Shown here: in pieces, positions 35,401-46,092 of the stretch | Layout: every line of letters starts with the position of its first letter | Position numbering within the stretch: position 1 is the stretch's first letter | Assembly: GCA_036571765.1 (NCBI GenBank) | Contig: BROE01000025.1 | Coordinates: 2,394,956-2,458,955, forward strand | Direction: 5' to 3' | DNA length: 64,000 nt | DNA from: Plecoglossus altivelis | Lineage: Eukaryota; Chordata; Actinopteri; Osmeriformes; Plecoglossidae | Notes under the pieces: model-generated | Seen by the model: only the letters and a program-made list of their open reading frames with translations | The model's database searches: none | Told to the model about the DNA's origin: nothing | Position numbers and translations under genes: made by a program

Positions 35401-38400
35401 AGAAGCAAAGCTTGTTGTTCTGACCACACTACCTAACGACTGCGTATCTGTTTTCTATTAGGCCACAGCTCCACCTATTCATGTATCTTCCAGCCCTGGC
35501 AGCATGGATTGTGCTGCTGGCTTCTCTGCTTCCAGCCCAGGGCGGGAAGGTGTTGGTGTTCCCACTGGATGGGAGCCATTGGGTGAACATGAAGGTTCTC
35601 ATTGAAGAGCTCCACGCCAGAGGTCACAACATCACTGTCATCCGACCCTCGGTCAACTGGTACATCCAGGCTAAATCCCCTTTCTATACGTCGATCACCA
35701 TCCTAACCAACGCTGGGCTGGACAAAGAGGTCTTTGGTTCGTACGTGAAGAGAACGCTGGCGTTACGGCGCCAAGGAGGGTCGGTTTGGTCTCGCGTCAC
35801 TTTGGAGATCGATCTCCTGAAACAGTTCTACCTCATTCACAAAGATCTGGTCGAGGCGATGGGGAGACTGTTTGAGAACAAAGAGCTCTTGACGTCGTTG
35901 CGAGAAGCGGAGTACGACGTGGTTCTGTCCGACCCAGCTGGTGGCGGCGGGGCGCTGATCGCACGTAAACTCGGTCTTCCTTCGGTCTTCAACGCCAGGT
36001 GGACCATCCAGGGCGAGGGGCATCAGTGCATCGCCCCTTCGCCATTGTCGTACGTCCCGATCCCCGGGTCAGACCTGACGGATAAGATGACGTTTTCCGG
36101 CCGATTGAAAAACGTCTTCATGTATCTGTTCACGAAGCTCCAAGTGGCGTACGTCACGGACTCGACCTACATGCCGTTTGTCCATCGCTACTTCGGCCCG
36201 GACGTTCACTACATGGAGTTGCTGCAGGACGCCGACATCTGGCTCATGAGGAACGACTTCATCTTCGAGTTCCCTCGTCCCACCATGCCCAACGTAGTGT
36301 ACATGGCCGGGTTCCAGTGCAAGCCCTCCCGGCCCCTCGCCCAGGACCTCAACAGCTTCGTCCAGAGCTCCGGAGAACACGGGGTCATCGTCATGTCCCT
36401 GGGCACCTTGGTGGAACATCTCCCAGACGACGCGGCGGATGACATCGCTGCCGCTTTCGCGCAGCTCCCGCAGAAGGTCGTCTGGAGACACAAGGGCAAA
36501 AGGCCCGTCTCTCTCGGCAACAACACCCTGCTGGTGGACTGGCTGCCCCAGAACGACCTGTTGGGACACCCCAAGACCAAAGTGTTTGTCGCCCACGGGG
36601 GGACCAACGGAGTTCAGGAGGCCATCTACCACGGCGTTCCCATCCTCGGCCTTCCTCTGATGTTTGACCAAAGTGACAATCTCTCCCGGATGACGGCCAA
36701 AGGCGTCGCCAAGGTAGTGGACATAGCCTACCTCAACAGAGACAACTTCCTAGAAGCGCTGAGAGAGGTCCTGGAAGACCCGTCTTACAGAGAGAACATG
36801 CAGAGACTCTCCAGGCTGCACAAGGACCAGCCCATGAAGCCGCTGGCCCAGGCCATGTTCTGGATCGAGTACGTCATGAGACACAAGGGAGCTCCTCATT
36901 TGAGGACCCAGTCATTCAGGATGTCCTGGGTTCAGTACCACTCCATTGATGTTGTGGCTACATTGCTGGCTGCCGTGTTGCTCATTTTACTAACGTGTTT
37001 ATCCTTTGTCATGTTTTTGTGGCGTAAAGTGTTTTGTAGGAGGAAAGCAAAAAGAGATTAATAATAGTGTGTAGGTATGAATTCTGTAAAGGTAGGGTTC
37101 TGTGTACTTTGCATGAACCAACGATTGATTTATTGAGGACAATTGGTCTGCTCACCAGTAACTTAGTCACAGATGTGTACTGGAGGTTGTAAAAGGTGAT
37201 GTATATAAAGTTGTGGTCGCTTCGGTGTCATGGAATAAAGTACAACTTTTATGGCAGAACTTAAAGCACTAATGTGTTTCATACTGAAGTGTATTGATTT
37301 AGTAAATGGTAAAAAGACAGATGTTAGTGACATGTTGCTTTGGGGAAGCATTTGAACTTGCAACCTCCCTATCTGAAGTCAAAGGCTCCAATCACTGAGC
37401 TACACCCTTCTTGCTATCTGGAGAGAAGCCACAACTCACTGGTGTTGAATTTAGGAGACAGGGAGCTTTCCCCAGCAGGACACGAGGGCTGGAGTCGATC
37501 CAAGCTGCCAAGCTCACAGCTCCAGACTGCCCCCTTGTGGTTAACATGGGAAGGGCTTGAACACAAACAAACAGACGCACACACAAAATATGAGGTGAAC
37601 AATTCTAACAATCCTGATTAGCCTCATGTAAAACACAACAAGGGCCTGAACACCGACTGAATTCTTGTTTTTGACCTCACCTTACCGGGCCGGTGTTGCC
37701 AGTTCGGTTTCCATCGCCAGTCTTGGCCTGTGCGACCCTCTGACAGGATGGTGAGCTCACCACGTAGCTCCTAGGTCCGTCCATGCCGAACAGAGCCTCC
37801 AGGAACCTCAGGGGCAACGTCCGGTTAACAGGACGATGGATCTCTGCTCCGCTGTGCAGGGTCAGCGCCGTCCTGCTCCCCGCGTAGAAGTGAACCAGCG
37901 CCGGAACCGAGTCGAACCGCTCCCCCTCCAAGGTGAACTGGACGCGGTTCTTGGCGTCGCCAGAGAGGACCGCTACTTTGCTGATAAGGAAGTGCAGTGT
38001 CTGGTGAGTCCAGCGGCTGGTCAGGACATAGTCTCCCTGGCTGGAGAGAGAGTCCCTGATCAGGAAATCCCCATGGTTCTCCACCAGAGTCTCAGCAACC
38101 TGTTTCAAAGCACATCAAAATGCATTGATTTCGCTTTTTAAAAGGAACAAATGTCACAGAAGGCCTAATTTGCGAATGCCTTTTCAGCGCGATTGATTCA
38201 TCGTGCTCATGTATTTGCCTGTGTGGCGTGGATGCGCTTGTGGGTGCCAGCGTTTGTGCGTGAGCGTGCGTGAGCGTGCGTGAGCGTGCGCAGGCCTGCG
38301 TGTGGTCGCGCTCGTGAGTCCGCGTACGTGAGCATACGCGCGAGCGTACGTGTACGCTGCGGTGCACGTGCGTGTGCGTGCGTGCGTGCGCGTGCGTGGC

Positions 38401-41288
38401 AGACAGTAGGTGAGCCCAACCTGCCAGGGGATGCGTCCGTGGTACCAGGCGTGGCTCTGGAGCACGCCGCCGCTCAGCTTCAGCTCCTTCTCCAGCTCCT
38501 TGCGTTGCTTCTCCGTCGGGGCAGCCAACCAGAACCTGTCCTTGGAGAACTTCAAAGAAGGAAGGACAAACATGGTCGACAGTGTAAAAAAAAAAGAAGC
38601 GATGCGGACGAAAAGAACGGGATATCGAGAGACCTTCAACTGTGTTTTTCTGCTAATGTTAGTGACCAGTCTGTTACTAATGCTGGTCTCTGTGTCTGGG
38701 TCAGACAGAGAACTACATTGTTTTGTTCAAAGAGAGAGAGAGGGTGTGAGGGTAGGAAGGCTAGAGAGGGAGATTAAAAAGAATAGAGAAGGAGGGCAGG
38801 AAGGGTAGAGCGAGATAGAGAGAAAGAAAAGAGAGAAAGAGAGACCGAGAGAGGTTAGAAACAGTGGGGAGAGAGAGGAGATGTCTGGCATTCCCACACC
38901 AGCATCACAGCGCAGTCTTGGGTGAGTTGTCTAGGAAACGGTATTGTGAAAGAAGCACCATCAGTCAGCGATGCTTTGTCACGTCTTTAGACAAACGTGG
39001 ACAGATACTGTACATCAAGCAGCTCTCCGGTCACCAACTCAATAAATGTTTGTGGAATTCTCCAGTCTGGAGGAACACCGGCTGCAAACAATTGTTCCCA
39101 GCCATTAATCTGGGCGATGCATTGTTTTCCTCAACAGTCCCTGGCTAACCCATTCAGCAGTCTGTCCCGTGGGACACTGAATCAGGTTTGGCATCGGTCC
39201 AACACACTTCAAAACAAAGAGGGACAACCTAAAGACCTAGAAACCCAAATGAATGGCGTTAATTCCATCACCATTACCATTCATGACAAGTTCATCCCCT
39301 TCCAGACAACCGGGATCGCAATAACTCCTGTCCTGAACACTGCAAGGAAGGCGAAACGTAAGACTGTGGATTCGGAAGCCCCTCCTCCTTCTCCCCTCTT
39401 TCTTCACTCTCTCTCTCTCTCTCATCTCTCTCTCTTCTTCCCTCTCTCTCTCGGTCTCCCTCCCACTCCTCCCTCCTCTGTCAATCTCTTCCTCCTTCAT
39501 TTCTCTCTCTCTTCTCTCTCGTCCCTCCCTCTCGAGCCTCTCTCTTCTAGCTTTTTCTGTCTCTCTGCTCTCTCTCCTCCCCCTCCTCCCTCCCTCCCTA
39601 CCCCCCTCCCTCTCTCTTTCTCTTTCCCTCTTTTTCTCTCTCCTCTCAAAATGTGACTTCCTTTTCACCCCACCCCCTCCCCTCCCCTCTCCCATCCTCT
39701 CCTCCTCTCTCCTCCCCCCTCTTCTTCTCATCTCTCTCGTCTCATCTCTCTCCTCTGTTACTCTCTCCTCTCTCTCCTGTTCTCTACCTCCCTCTCTCCT
39801 TCTCATCATTCCTCTCCTCCTCCCATCATCACACACTCACTCCCTCCCTCACACACACAAACAAACAAAAACACACACACACATTCTCTCTCTCTCCACT
39901 TGTGTCAGGCATAACTAGTCATATCCAGATTGGGCTTTGTTGCCCTTGGTAACCCTGCCGGCGCGAAGGATCCCTTGAAACAGGCTGGAGTCCCAAACTC
40001 CTTCTTTTTTTTCGGTCACCAATCCTAATTCAATTAGAGCTTGACCATAGAGCACACAGGAGCCACAACAGGACTCTACTGGTTTCATAGAAAAACAGCA
40101 TGACATGAAGATTAAGAAAACACTCCCTAATAATGAGATGGTGACTAGTTTTAATATCCAGCTAAAGAACACCATCCAACTGCTCACTTGTGAATAGCAG
40201 CGGTTTTCTACCAACTATACTTTTTCAAGGATATTCCTGGTTGCTTGTTACAAGTTTTAAGAGTATTCACATTTTTGCAGATCCACGCCGTTCAAGTTCA
40301 GGTACATTCTTGGTCCTCCTGACAGTTTTCTATACGTCACAAGCGAGTCCTTTATTGCGGTTATATATCCTAGATCCACAAGACAGAAAGAAATTCTTAC
40401 CTTGACATATTCACCACTGTACATGGCATCCACTGGGCTGAAAGAATAAAAACAAACAGCAGAATGTGGATTTGTTGGATGAACAGATGGTTCGATGCAT
40501 TTAATACACATCTATGTGCTGTACGTGTGCGACTGTTTGCGTGTGTGTCTTTGCGTGTCCATCTGTACAACTCACTTCATGCAATGCTGGGTTATTGCTA
40601 TTGAAATGATGTCATAACAAACAGTCACGACCAAACAAGGAATCCAATTCGCAGACACACGTTAAAAAGACAAAATGTGCCGAAAAACTTTTTTATGAGT
40701 CTCAAAGGGCTTGTATGAGGTGTGAATGGATGGAGATACATGGACTAGACATTCAAGTCAACCTTAAGGACGAAGGGAAAAATGGGCTTTTAATTTCCTA
40801 GATTACTAGTATCCTCTTTGTCTGAACGGTACATTACATACTGCTATGACTGACACCCAGTCATGCTTCCTATCAAAGTCTAAATGGACCTCAGCAACAG
40901 CTTGCTCCGGTCTACAGAACCCCTCTCAGGGAGGACGTGTACTAATGCTGGGAGAGAGGTTTTGTAAAGTGCTTCTGGAACCTCTGAACAGGTTTCGCAA
41001 CTCTGCTGTTCCTCAAAAAAGTTGCATCCCCCTCCCCGAGAGCTTGTCAAGAGATGTGGCCTCTTACCCCTATAAACCAGATCTTTCTCCCCCCCTCTCT
41101 GTCTCCCCCCCTCTCTCTCCCTCCCTCCCTCTCTCTCTCTCTTCCCTTCTCTCTCTCTTTCCCTGTCTCTCTCTCTCCCTCTCTCCATCTCTCTCTATCT
41201 TTCCCTGTCTCTCTCTCCCTCTCTCTATTTCTCTCTCTCTCTCTTTCCCACTCTCTCACTTTCTCTCTCCCCCCATCTCTCCCTCCCT

Positions 41289-41349
<61 letters not shown>

Positions 41350-41820
41350 CCTAACCCTAACCCTAAACTCTAAGATGACAATGGAAAAGCTGACAACAAC
41401 AATCTGGTCATGATCATACAGTATCCAATCTATTTTTGGATCGATTTTTCATAGTCATAACATGGATCTTACAGCAAGCTGTGTCTATCTAGTTTTGACA
41501 GACAGCCATACTGTGTTTGTTTGGGAGAGTCCCTCCAGATGAAAATACATTTCTACCACATTAAAACACTGTTAGCCAACAGCCCTCCGCCGGCTGTAGA
41601 GACCCTACGTTCCCTCGCATACACGCACACATACACACACACACACACACACATACACACATACACACACACATACACACAAACACATACACACATACAC
41701 ACAAACACATACACACACACACACATACACACATACACACACACACATGTACACACACATGTACACACACACATACACACATACACACACATACACACAT
41801 ACACACACATACACACGCTC

Positions 41821-41851
<31 letters not shown>

Positions 41852-44800
41852 GACAAACATAATTCCGGCATCATACTGTTGAAATGTGCTTCTTTTGACA
41901 CGGCCAACATGCGTTCAGAAAACAGACACTCCACATCGCAAGTTGTAAAGGTTCATAAGAGATGGTCAAGCGTGATCGTCTAACGGTGGAAAAACACAAC
42001 CAAATGTATCTGTGTCGACGTCGGCGTCATCACTTCTTTGAACTCCAACTGACTCAAAAGTACTGAGGAATGAGTCCCCAACTCTACACAGATATGTGAC
42101 TCAGACAGATTCATGTAATGACATCACAAGTAATATCTCAACAAAAAAAAACGAGCATATCTGGCATATGTCTTATTTCCATTTATAAACTTCAGGATAT
42201 AAATAAAAACGGTTAACATGACCCTCATTGAGGTGAAGGTCAACTTGAACTGACTTATCTGACCAGTTAATCGGTTAACGTGACAGCTGAAAGAACAGGC
42301 GTGGTTTTCTGCTCGCAGTACAAAGAGCACTGGGTAGCTTCCCAGTGCTGTCATGCTTTGGGCTGAAAAGAGGGGAAACGGACAAATTCCTTGAGCAATA
42401 GTGCATTACATAATACCCTGAGTCCGTTGGCTGCAAATGACTAAACGAGCGAAGCTGCTATCTGTTGGCGCAGTATGGCTGGACGCTTAAGTCAGCATTT
42501 AATTTAATTGAGCTATTCAGTTATTCAAGTTGAATGAATTGTTAACGGTTGAAGAACATTCAAGTAGAATTTATTAACTAACCCTAACAAACGATTTAAC
42601 GTTCTGATAGTATCTGTCTCCAAATAACATTGTTAATTTCCTGTTACTTTTACATGCTATTCCCAATGATCATTGTCGCCAAGACCACTGGCTACCGCAA
42701 TTCATCTTACATGAGGTCTGTCGACATAACAAACAACAAATAAACAATGTAATAAACAATTACCTGTGGAAACCTGGGATTTAGATGCAAACTGCTAAAA
42801 TGATAGAATGTAAAGTTTTCAATATCATAAAGACGTTAGTCTTACCATAACCCGATTATCATCGCAGCACATAGATTTGACCGGATACCCGTGCACTGTT
42901 TTTCAATATCAGTGTCAAGTACTAAGTTGAGACAAGATTCAGAATTCGACAAAGCAGCGGAGAGACACGTTATTAGGAGACAGGGAGGGACTCTGAGCGC
43001 GCATGTCTATATTGCTTTACACCGTGTGCTACTCATTTCCAAACTCTCTAAAGCCACTGAAGGGTTCTTTAAAACGCAAATACATGGTCAGAATACGCGC
43101 TTTTCAAACGAGTAATATTTAATGGCTCATATTTCACTTTCAATATTTTCAGAGTTGCCAAGAGCCTCATGAAGACCAAAGTGATAAAGCGCATCTCACC
43201 TGTCTTGTGTCTCCAGGGAATGCTCTGGCTCTGTCCTTCCCAATACGCCCTCGCCTGTGTGGTTGGCTGGCTCAGTGGCAGGTTCCATCACAACATACAA
43301 GTCCTGGGTGAGAACTCCCGTTGCCTTGGGGCAATGTTGACGGGTGGGGGGCGACGGCACGGGCTCAGCCTCCGTGGCAGTGGTCTCGACCATGGTTGTA
43401 CTGATCACTGAAGGATCCTCACATCCTAACGACAGGTTAGAACCACGGGTTGATTGATGACGTGGTGAGGTCTTAGGTTCTTCTGCTGTTATGATTTGGG
43501 ATGAGCCGTTGGTGGCACTGGCCGAGTGGAGGGGCATTGGTACCGTGGGCAGTGGCCTGTCTTTATTTCGGTCAGATAGGCGCAGATCCAGACTGGAAAG
43601 ACTGGAAGCGGACAGAGCACTGAGCAGCGGGGAATGTTGAACATAGTCCGCCTCTTTTCGCTCGCTAGGTTTTTTATCAATCCCTGTTTTGTTATCACTC
43701 TTCTTGGAGCCCTTTCGGCTGTTCGGTCTATCTGTACGTGGCACGGTACCGACGTGGGTGTACATGTCACTGGAGCGGGCGTAACCCGGGCTGTGCACGC
43801 TCGTTATGTCATCGACTGTTTTGTCTCCTGCTGTTGTGTTACTTGAGCTCTCTTCACCCCCTGAGGACTTCCCGAGGTCCGATTTGGGTGAGGGACGCTT
43901 AGAAAGGGAAAGATTCGAAAGACTCCCAAACCACTTCAAACCTGCAAGAGACATTTAATTAGTTTGACGTGTCATTATCAGGCGGACGCGTTTCTGTGTC
44001 ACTTGAGTGTCAGTTGACGGTTAGGAGTTTTGTCATTTGTAAAATGGAACTGCTTCATGCGAGTAAAGGAATGTCTGCTGTTCTTATAGAGTCATGCATG
44101 GAATGTTTTTACATCCCGAGCTGGTGAAACTTTCACCGGATTCAGTTTTGAACTGTGAGCTGACCTCGCTGGTTGTTTAGTTATATTTCCGCCCCTGGGG
44201 CCTATTACACAACGAATACCCGAAAAAAAGGCACATTAATTGTGTATGTCCCCAGTTAAATATAGCCTTATAATTCCCCACGGGAGGTAAGATGAGATAG
44301 GGAGGAACAATAGTGTGAGAAGATCATGTTCCTATTTATTACTTGAGAGCGTTCTAGTCTAAAAGAAGACCAATCTGCATTTGTGCCCACGAGTTCAGCT
44401 TTACGGAACTCAGGAACGATGTGGTATGCATGTTATCGTCAAACAAAATTATTTGATCTTTGTAATATAATTTGCCTTCATTTACAGAAATATAAAATAA
44501 TACGAATATATATTTGGCTGTATGGGATCAAGTGAATGGAACGATTTGTACATGAAGGTTGTTTTCACATTCATCACACTTGTAGCAGATACGTTGTCTT
44601 TGTAAAGGTTGATCTTAAATGGTCAAACCAGTGTCTGTCTTCATTTTGTGGTCAGTTGCCATTATGGAACCGAAACAAGGAGACATCTATGTGTTGTGTA
44701 CAATAGACCATAAATCTGTATTGTGTAACTGATAGACAAACAGAGACAAAGAGAGAATGGACAGGCAAACAACTGTAAATAGAGCCCATTCTTCCAGAGT

Positions 44801-44960
44801 TACACTCGGAGTAGCCTCCTTTGTCACTTCATACTAGCCAGAGCGCTTCAGGTCTTGACGTTGAACATCTCTCTAAACATCCCCTAGTATTGATGATCAA
44901 ATCCCACCACGAATTCCCAGGATAAAAAACCCCAAACGTACCTAGTTTGTGTTTCTTCAT
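31116..44960 (-). CDS. sh2d3c: SH2 domain-containing protein 3C (SHEP1/CHAT/NSP3 adaptor)
   Basis: Cytoplasmic adaptor linking receptors to p130Cas-type proteins. Exons traced by GT-AG junctions and phase: 44942-44960 (ATG, basic MKKHKL), 43200-43941 (Ser-rich, with ARSSDMYTHVGT), 40401-40437 (GEYVK), 38421-38549 (ending HAWYHGRIPWQ), about 37686-38099 (rest of SH2; GDFLIRDSLSSQGDYVLT), 33202-33665 (linker, SYVERLRAEEG, KPLEMGVLRR), 32946-33061, 32177-32348, 31847-31958, 31522-31728 and 31116-31285 (stop). The last six encode the CDC25/RasGEF-like domain that in this family binds Cas proteins and lacks exchange activity. Junctions such as LPQ|ISRLEQTW and LQ|GFQ match the human protein as I recall it. 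The join between the SH2 exon and the 33.2-33.7 kb exon is the only unclear one; a linker exon may be missing. Human-type short isoforms could start further in. Confidence 0.93.
31776..31846. repeat. (TTA)n microsatellite in sh2d3c intron
   Basis: ATT/TTA trinucleotide repeat with a few GA interruptions, ending beside the donor of the 31847-31958 exon. Confidence 0.85.
32357..32865. repeat. Minisatellite in sh2d3c intron, about ten copies
   Basis: The phrase GAGGTAGGGCGAGACAG recurs about ten times (one copy reads GGGTGAG), separated by variable GAGAGA and GGGATAGAGGGAGG stretches; units are about 42-58 bp. It begins 10 bp outside the exon that ends at 32348, on its upstream side in transcript direction. 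Confidence 0.9.
33748..33772. other. Perfect 11-bp hairpin in sh2d3c intron
   Basis: AACATCCACTA, a 3-nt loop (TCT), then TAGTGGATGTT. It lies about 85 bp upstream (in transcript direction) of the exon starting at 33665. Function unknown. Confidence 0.7.
35462..37061 (+). CDS. UDP-glucuronosyltransferase, fish UGT5-like, single coding exon
   Basis: The coding sequence is 35481-37061 (526 residues), the full length of the family. It transfers a sugar from UDP-glucuronate or a related donor to small lipophilic compounds at the ER. Signal peptide at 1-21; putative catalytic His33 (in DGSHW) and Asp151 (in VLSDPAGG), matching the family His/Asp pair; UGT donor-binding signature at about 351-396 with WLPQNDLLGHP, HGGTNGVQEA and MFDQSDN; transmembrane helix near 490-512; basic tail ending KAKRD, which fits a KxKxx ER-retrieval motif. 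One uninterrupted coding exon is typical of fish UGT5 genes. A splice acceptor at 35460-35461 shows that at least one non-coding exon lies upstream. AATAAA at 37234. It sits inside an sh2d3c intron on the opposite strand. UGT identity is certain; UGT5 subfamily is likely. Confidence 0.93.
37234..37239 (+). terminator. Polyadenylation signal of the UGT gene
   Basis: AATAAA in TGGAATAAAG, 173 bp past the stop. Confidence 0.6.
37336..37409 (-). mobile_element. tRNA-derived SINE head
   Basis: Read on the minus strand it is tRNA-like: GTAGCTCAGTG (Pol III A box region), then GAGGTTGCAAGTTCAA (B box region), 35-40 bp apart. A homologous head lies at 52295-52330. It has no matched acceptor stem, so it is a SINE or pseudo-tRNA rather than a working tRNA gene. 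Confidence 0.6.
38228..38402. repeat. Alternating purine-pyrimidine GTGC/GCGTGA repeat
   Basis: GCGTGAGCGTGC repeated and then drifting into CGTGCGTGTGCGTGCG. It is CpG- and GT-rich and ends about 20 bp from the donor of the sh2d3c exon at 38421. Such alternating sequence can adopt Z-DNA (inference). Confidence 0.8.
38730..38880. repeat. Purine-rich (GA)n tract
   Basis: AGAGAG and GAAAGA repeats in an sh2d3c intron. Confidence 0.75.
39385..39890. repeat. Long CT-rich tract followed by CA repeat
   Basis: About 450 bp almost entirely pyrimidine (CTCT, CCTCC), then CACACA/CAAACA at 39850-39885. In an sh2d3c intron; on the coding (minus) strand it is polypurine. Confidence 0.85.
39939..39953. 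promoter_or_regulatory. X-box (RFX)-like palindrome in sh2d3c intron
   Basis: GTTGCCCTTGGTAAC: two perfect half-sites with a 3-nt spacer, the RFX consensus shape. It is not next to a known start site, so function is uncertain. Confidence 0.4.
41085..41348. repeat. CT-rich tract running into (CA)n
   Basis: CTCTCT and CCCTCC repeats for about 240 bp, then (CA)n at 41325-41348, in an sh2d3c intron. Confidence 0.85.
41349..41366. repeat. Interstitial telomeric repeat (CCCTAA)3
   Basis: Three perfect CCCTAA units directly joined to the (CA)n end. This is the vertebrate telomere repeat inside a gene intron. Confidence 0.85.
41620..41855. repeat. CA/TACACA microsatellite
   Basis: About 235 bp of (CA)n interspersed with TACACA and CATGTA steps. 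Open frames over it are artefacts. Confidence 0.9.
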
Positions 44961-46012
44961 GATTCAGTTGAAGAGCTGTGTGGATAATCTCAGACGGGTG
45001 ATGTTCTCCTCTCCTCCAGGGAGGACAGGCGCGTAGTCAAGTCTTCGAACAGAGATCCTCGCACTGCTGTGCTGTGAGGAACAGCACACTTTCACCCTCA
45101 AGAGCAACGTACTTCCTGTGTTCTAAGTATTGCGGAAAACCCTATTTCACATCAGCATAACCACCTTGCAATCTGATTAACCAAGACACCAGACAGTATG
45201 ATCTTCTCTCGAACAGTTCTTTCACCCCCCCCCCCCCAAAAAAGTGGTTTGTGTCATTGCTAGTCCCATGCAAGCATATATGTGATCATTTCTGTGTTTT
45301 GCCACGTCATACAGCTGCTGTGTGAATAAAATCAAAGATGGTTTTCGAGGGAAAGATGTGAGGACTTCAAGAGCAGGTATTGCTTCACTATCTTGGTGTC
45401 CAATTTCCTGTGAGCATTTCCTGCTAAGGCCACCACAAATGAAATGAGTAATAAGTGAAACTGTGAAATGATATGTCTGCAGTAGTAATCTAGAGTGCTG
45501 CGAATTGCTCATATCAACGTTTTGTAGGCTTAATACTTCACTGCATTTTACATTTCAGATAACTGCAGTGCCACTGTGCGGCAAGAATAACAATGATGGC
45601 AGTGTCGATGACATTTGACTTGTCCATGAATGGCTCATCATGAGTTGGCAAAGTTGACTGGAAAGACTATGGCTACAGGCGAGACTGATGCAAGTCAGCT
45701 GTGTTTGAATTGCAAAAAACAAGACGATTCGCAGTAGGCTTGAATTTATAACAAAAAAGTCATTTGTTAACTTCTTTAGTGGCCTACAGCGAGATCATCC
45801 CATTACAATTATTAGGCATGGGCCGTTGATTAGAGCCTACGTTGTGTTAATAAAATAAACGTTTGTTGGAACACATATAGAGAACGCAGTCAAACAGTAG
45901 TCTCTCAGTGGAGTTTGATACACCGAAAGATAAAGCGTTGTGGTTCAGTGGGCCCGAGCAATACACCCAGCTGTCAGGATAATGGAATTCCATTTGAAGG
46001 GCGCGCTACGTA
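44961..46012. other. Bidirectional promoter region between sh2d3c and cfap157
   Basis: The two genes are divergent, with ATG codons at 44960 (-) and 46093 (+). No coding exon is seen; there is a poly-C run at 45226-45237. The sh2d3c 5' UTR and both promoters should lie here. Confidence 0.5.
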
Positions 46013-46025
46013 GTTCCCTGGTAAC
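46013..46025 (+). promoter_or_regulatory. X-box-like RFX site upstream of cfap157
   Basis: GTTCCCTGGTAAC is an inverted repeat of half-sites with a 1-nt spacer, 68 bp before the cfap157 ATG. RFX factors bind X-boxes (GTNRCC N0-3 RGYAAC) in ciliary gene promoters; the left half has one mismatch to that consensus. It fits the gene's ciliary role, but is unproven. Confidence 0.5.
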
Positions 46026-46092
46026 AACGTGTGTTTTGATTGCTTCGCCACTGGAAAGCACAGCGGGCAAACGCAGAAAGTTTTTTTTGAAA

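Noticed and set aside
36069..36671. 200-codon minus-strand frame within the UGT gene
   Set aside because: Shadow of the UGT coding sequence; no start context, motif or splice logic.
37336..37409. Functional tRNA gene on the minus strand
   Set aside because: A and B boxes are recognisable but there is no convincing acceptor-stem pairing, and the related copy at 52222-52330 has a SINE tail.
39653..39952. Ser/Pro/Leu-rich frames in the CT tracts (also 41054-41413)
   Set aside because: Dinucleotide repeats give open frames in all phases; intronic to sh2d3c.
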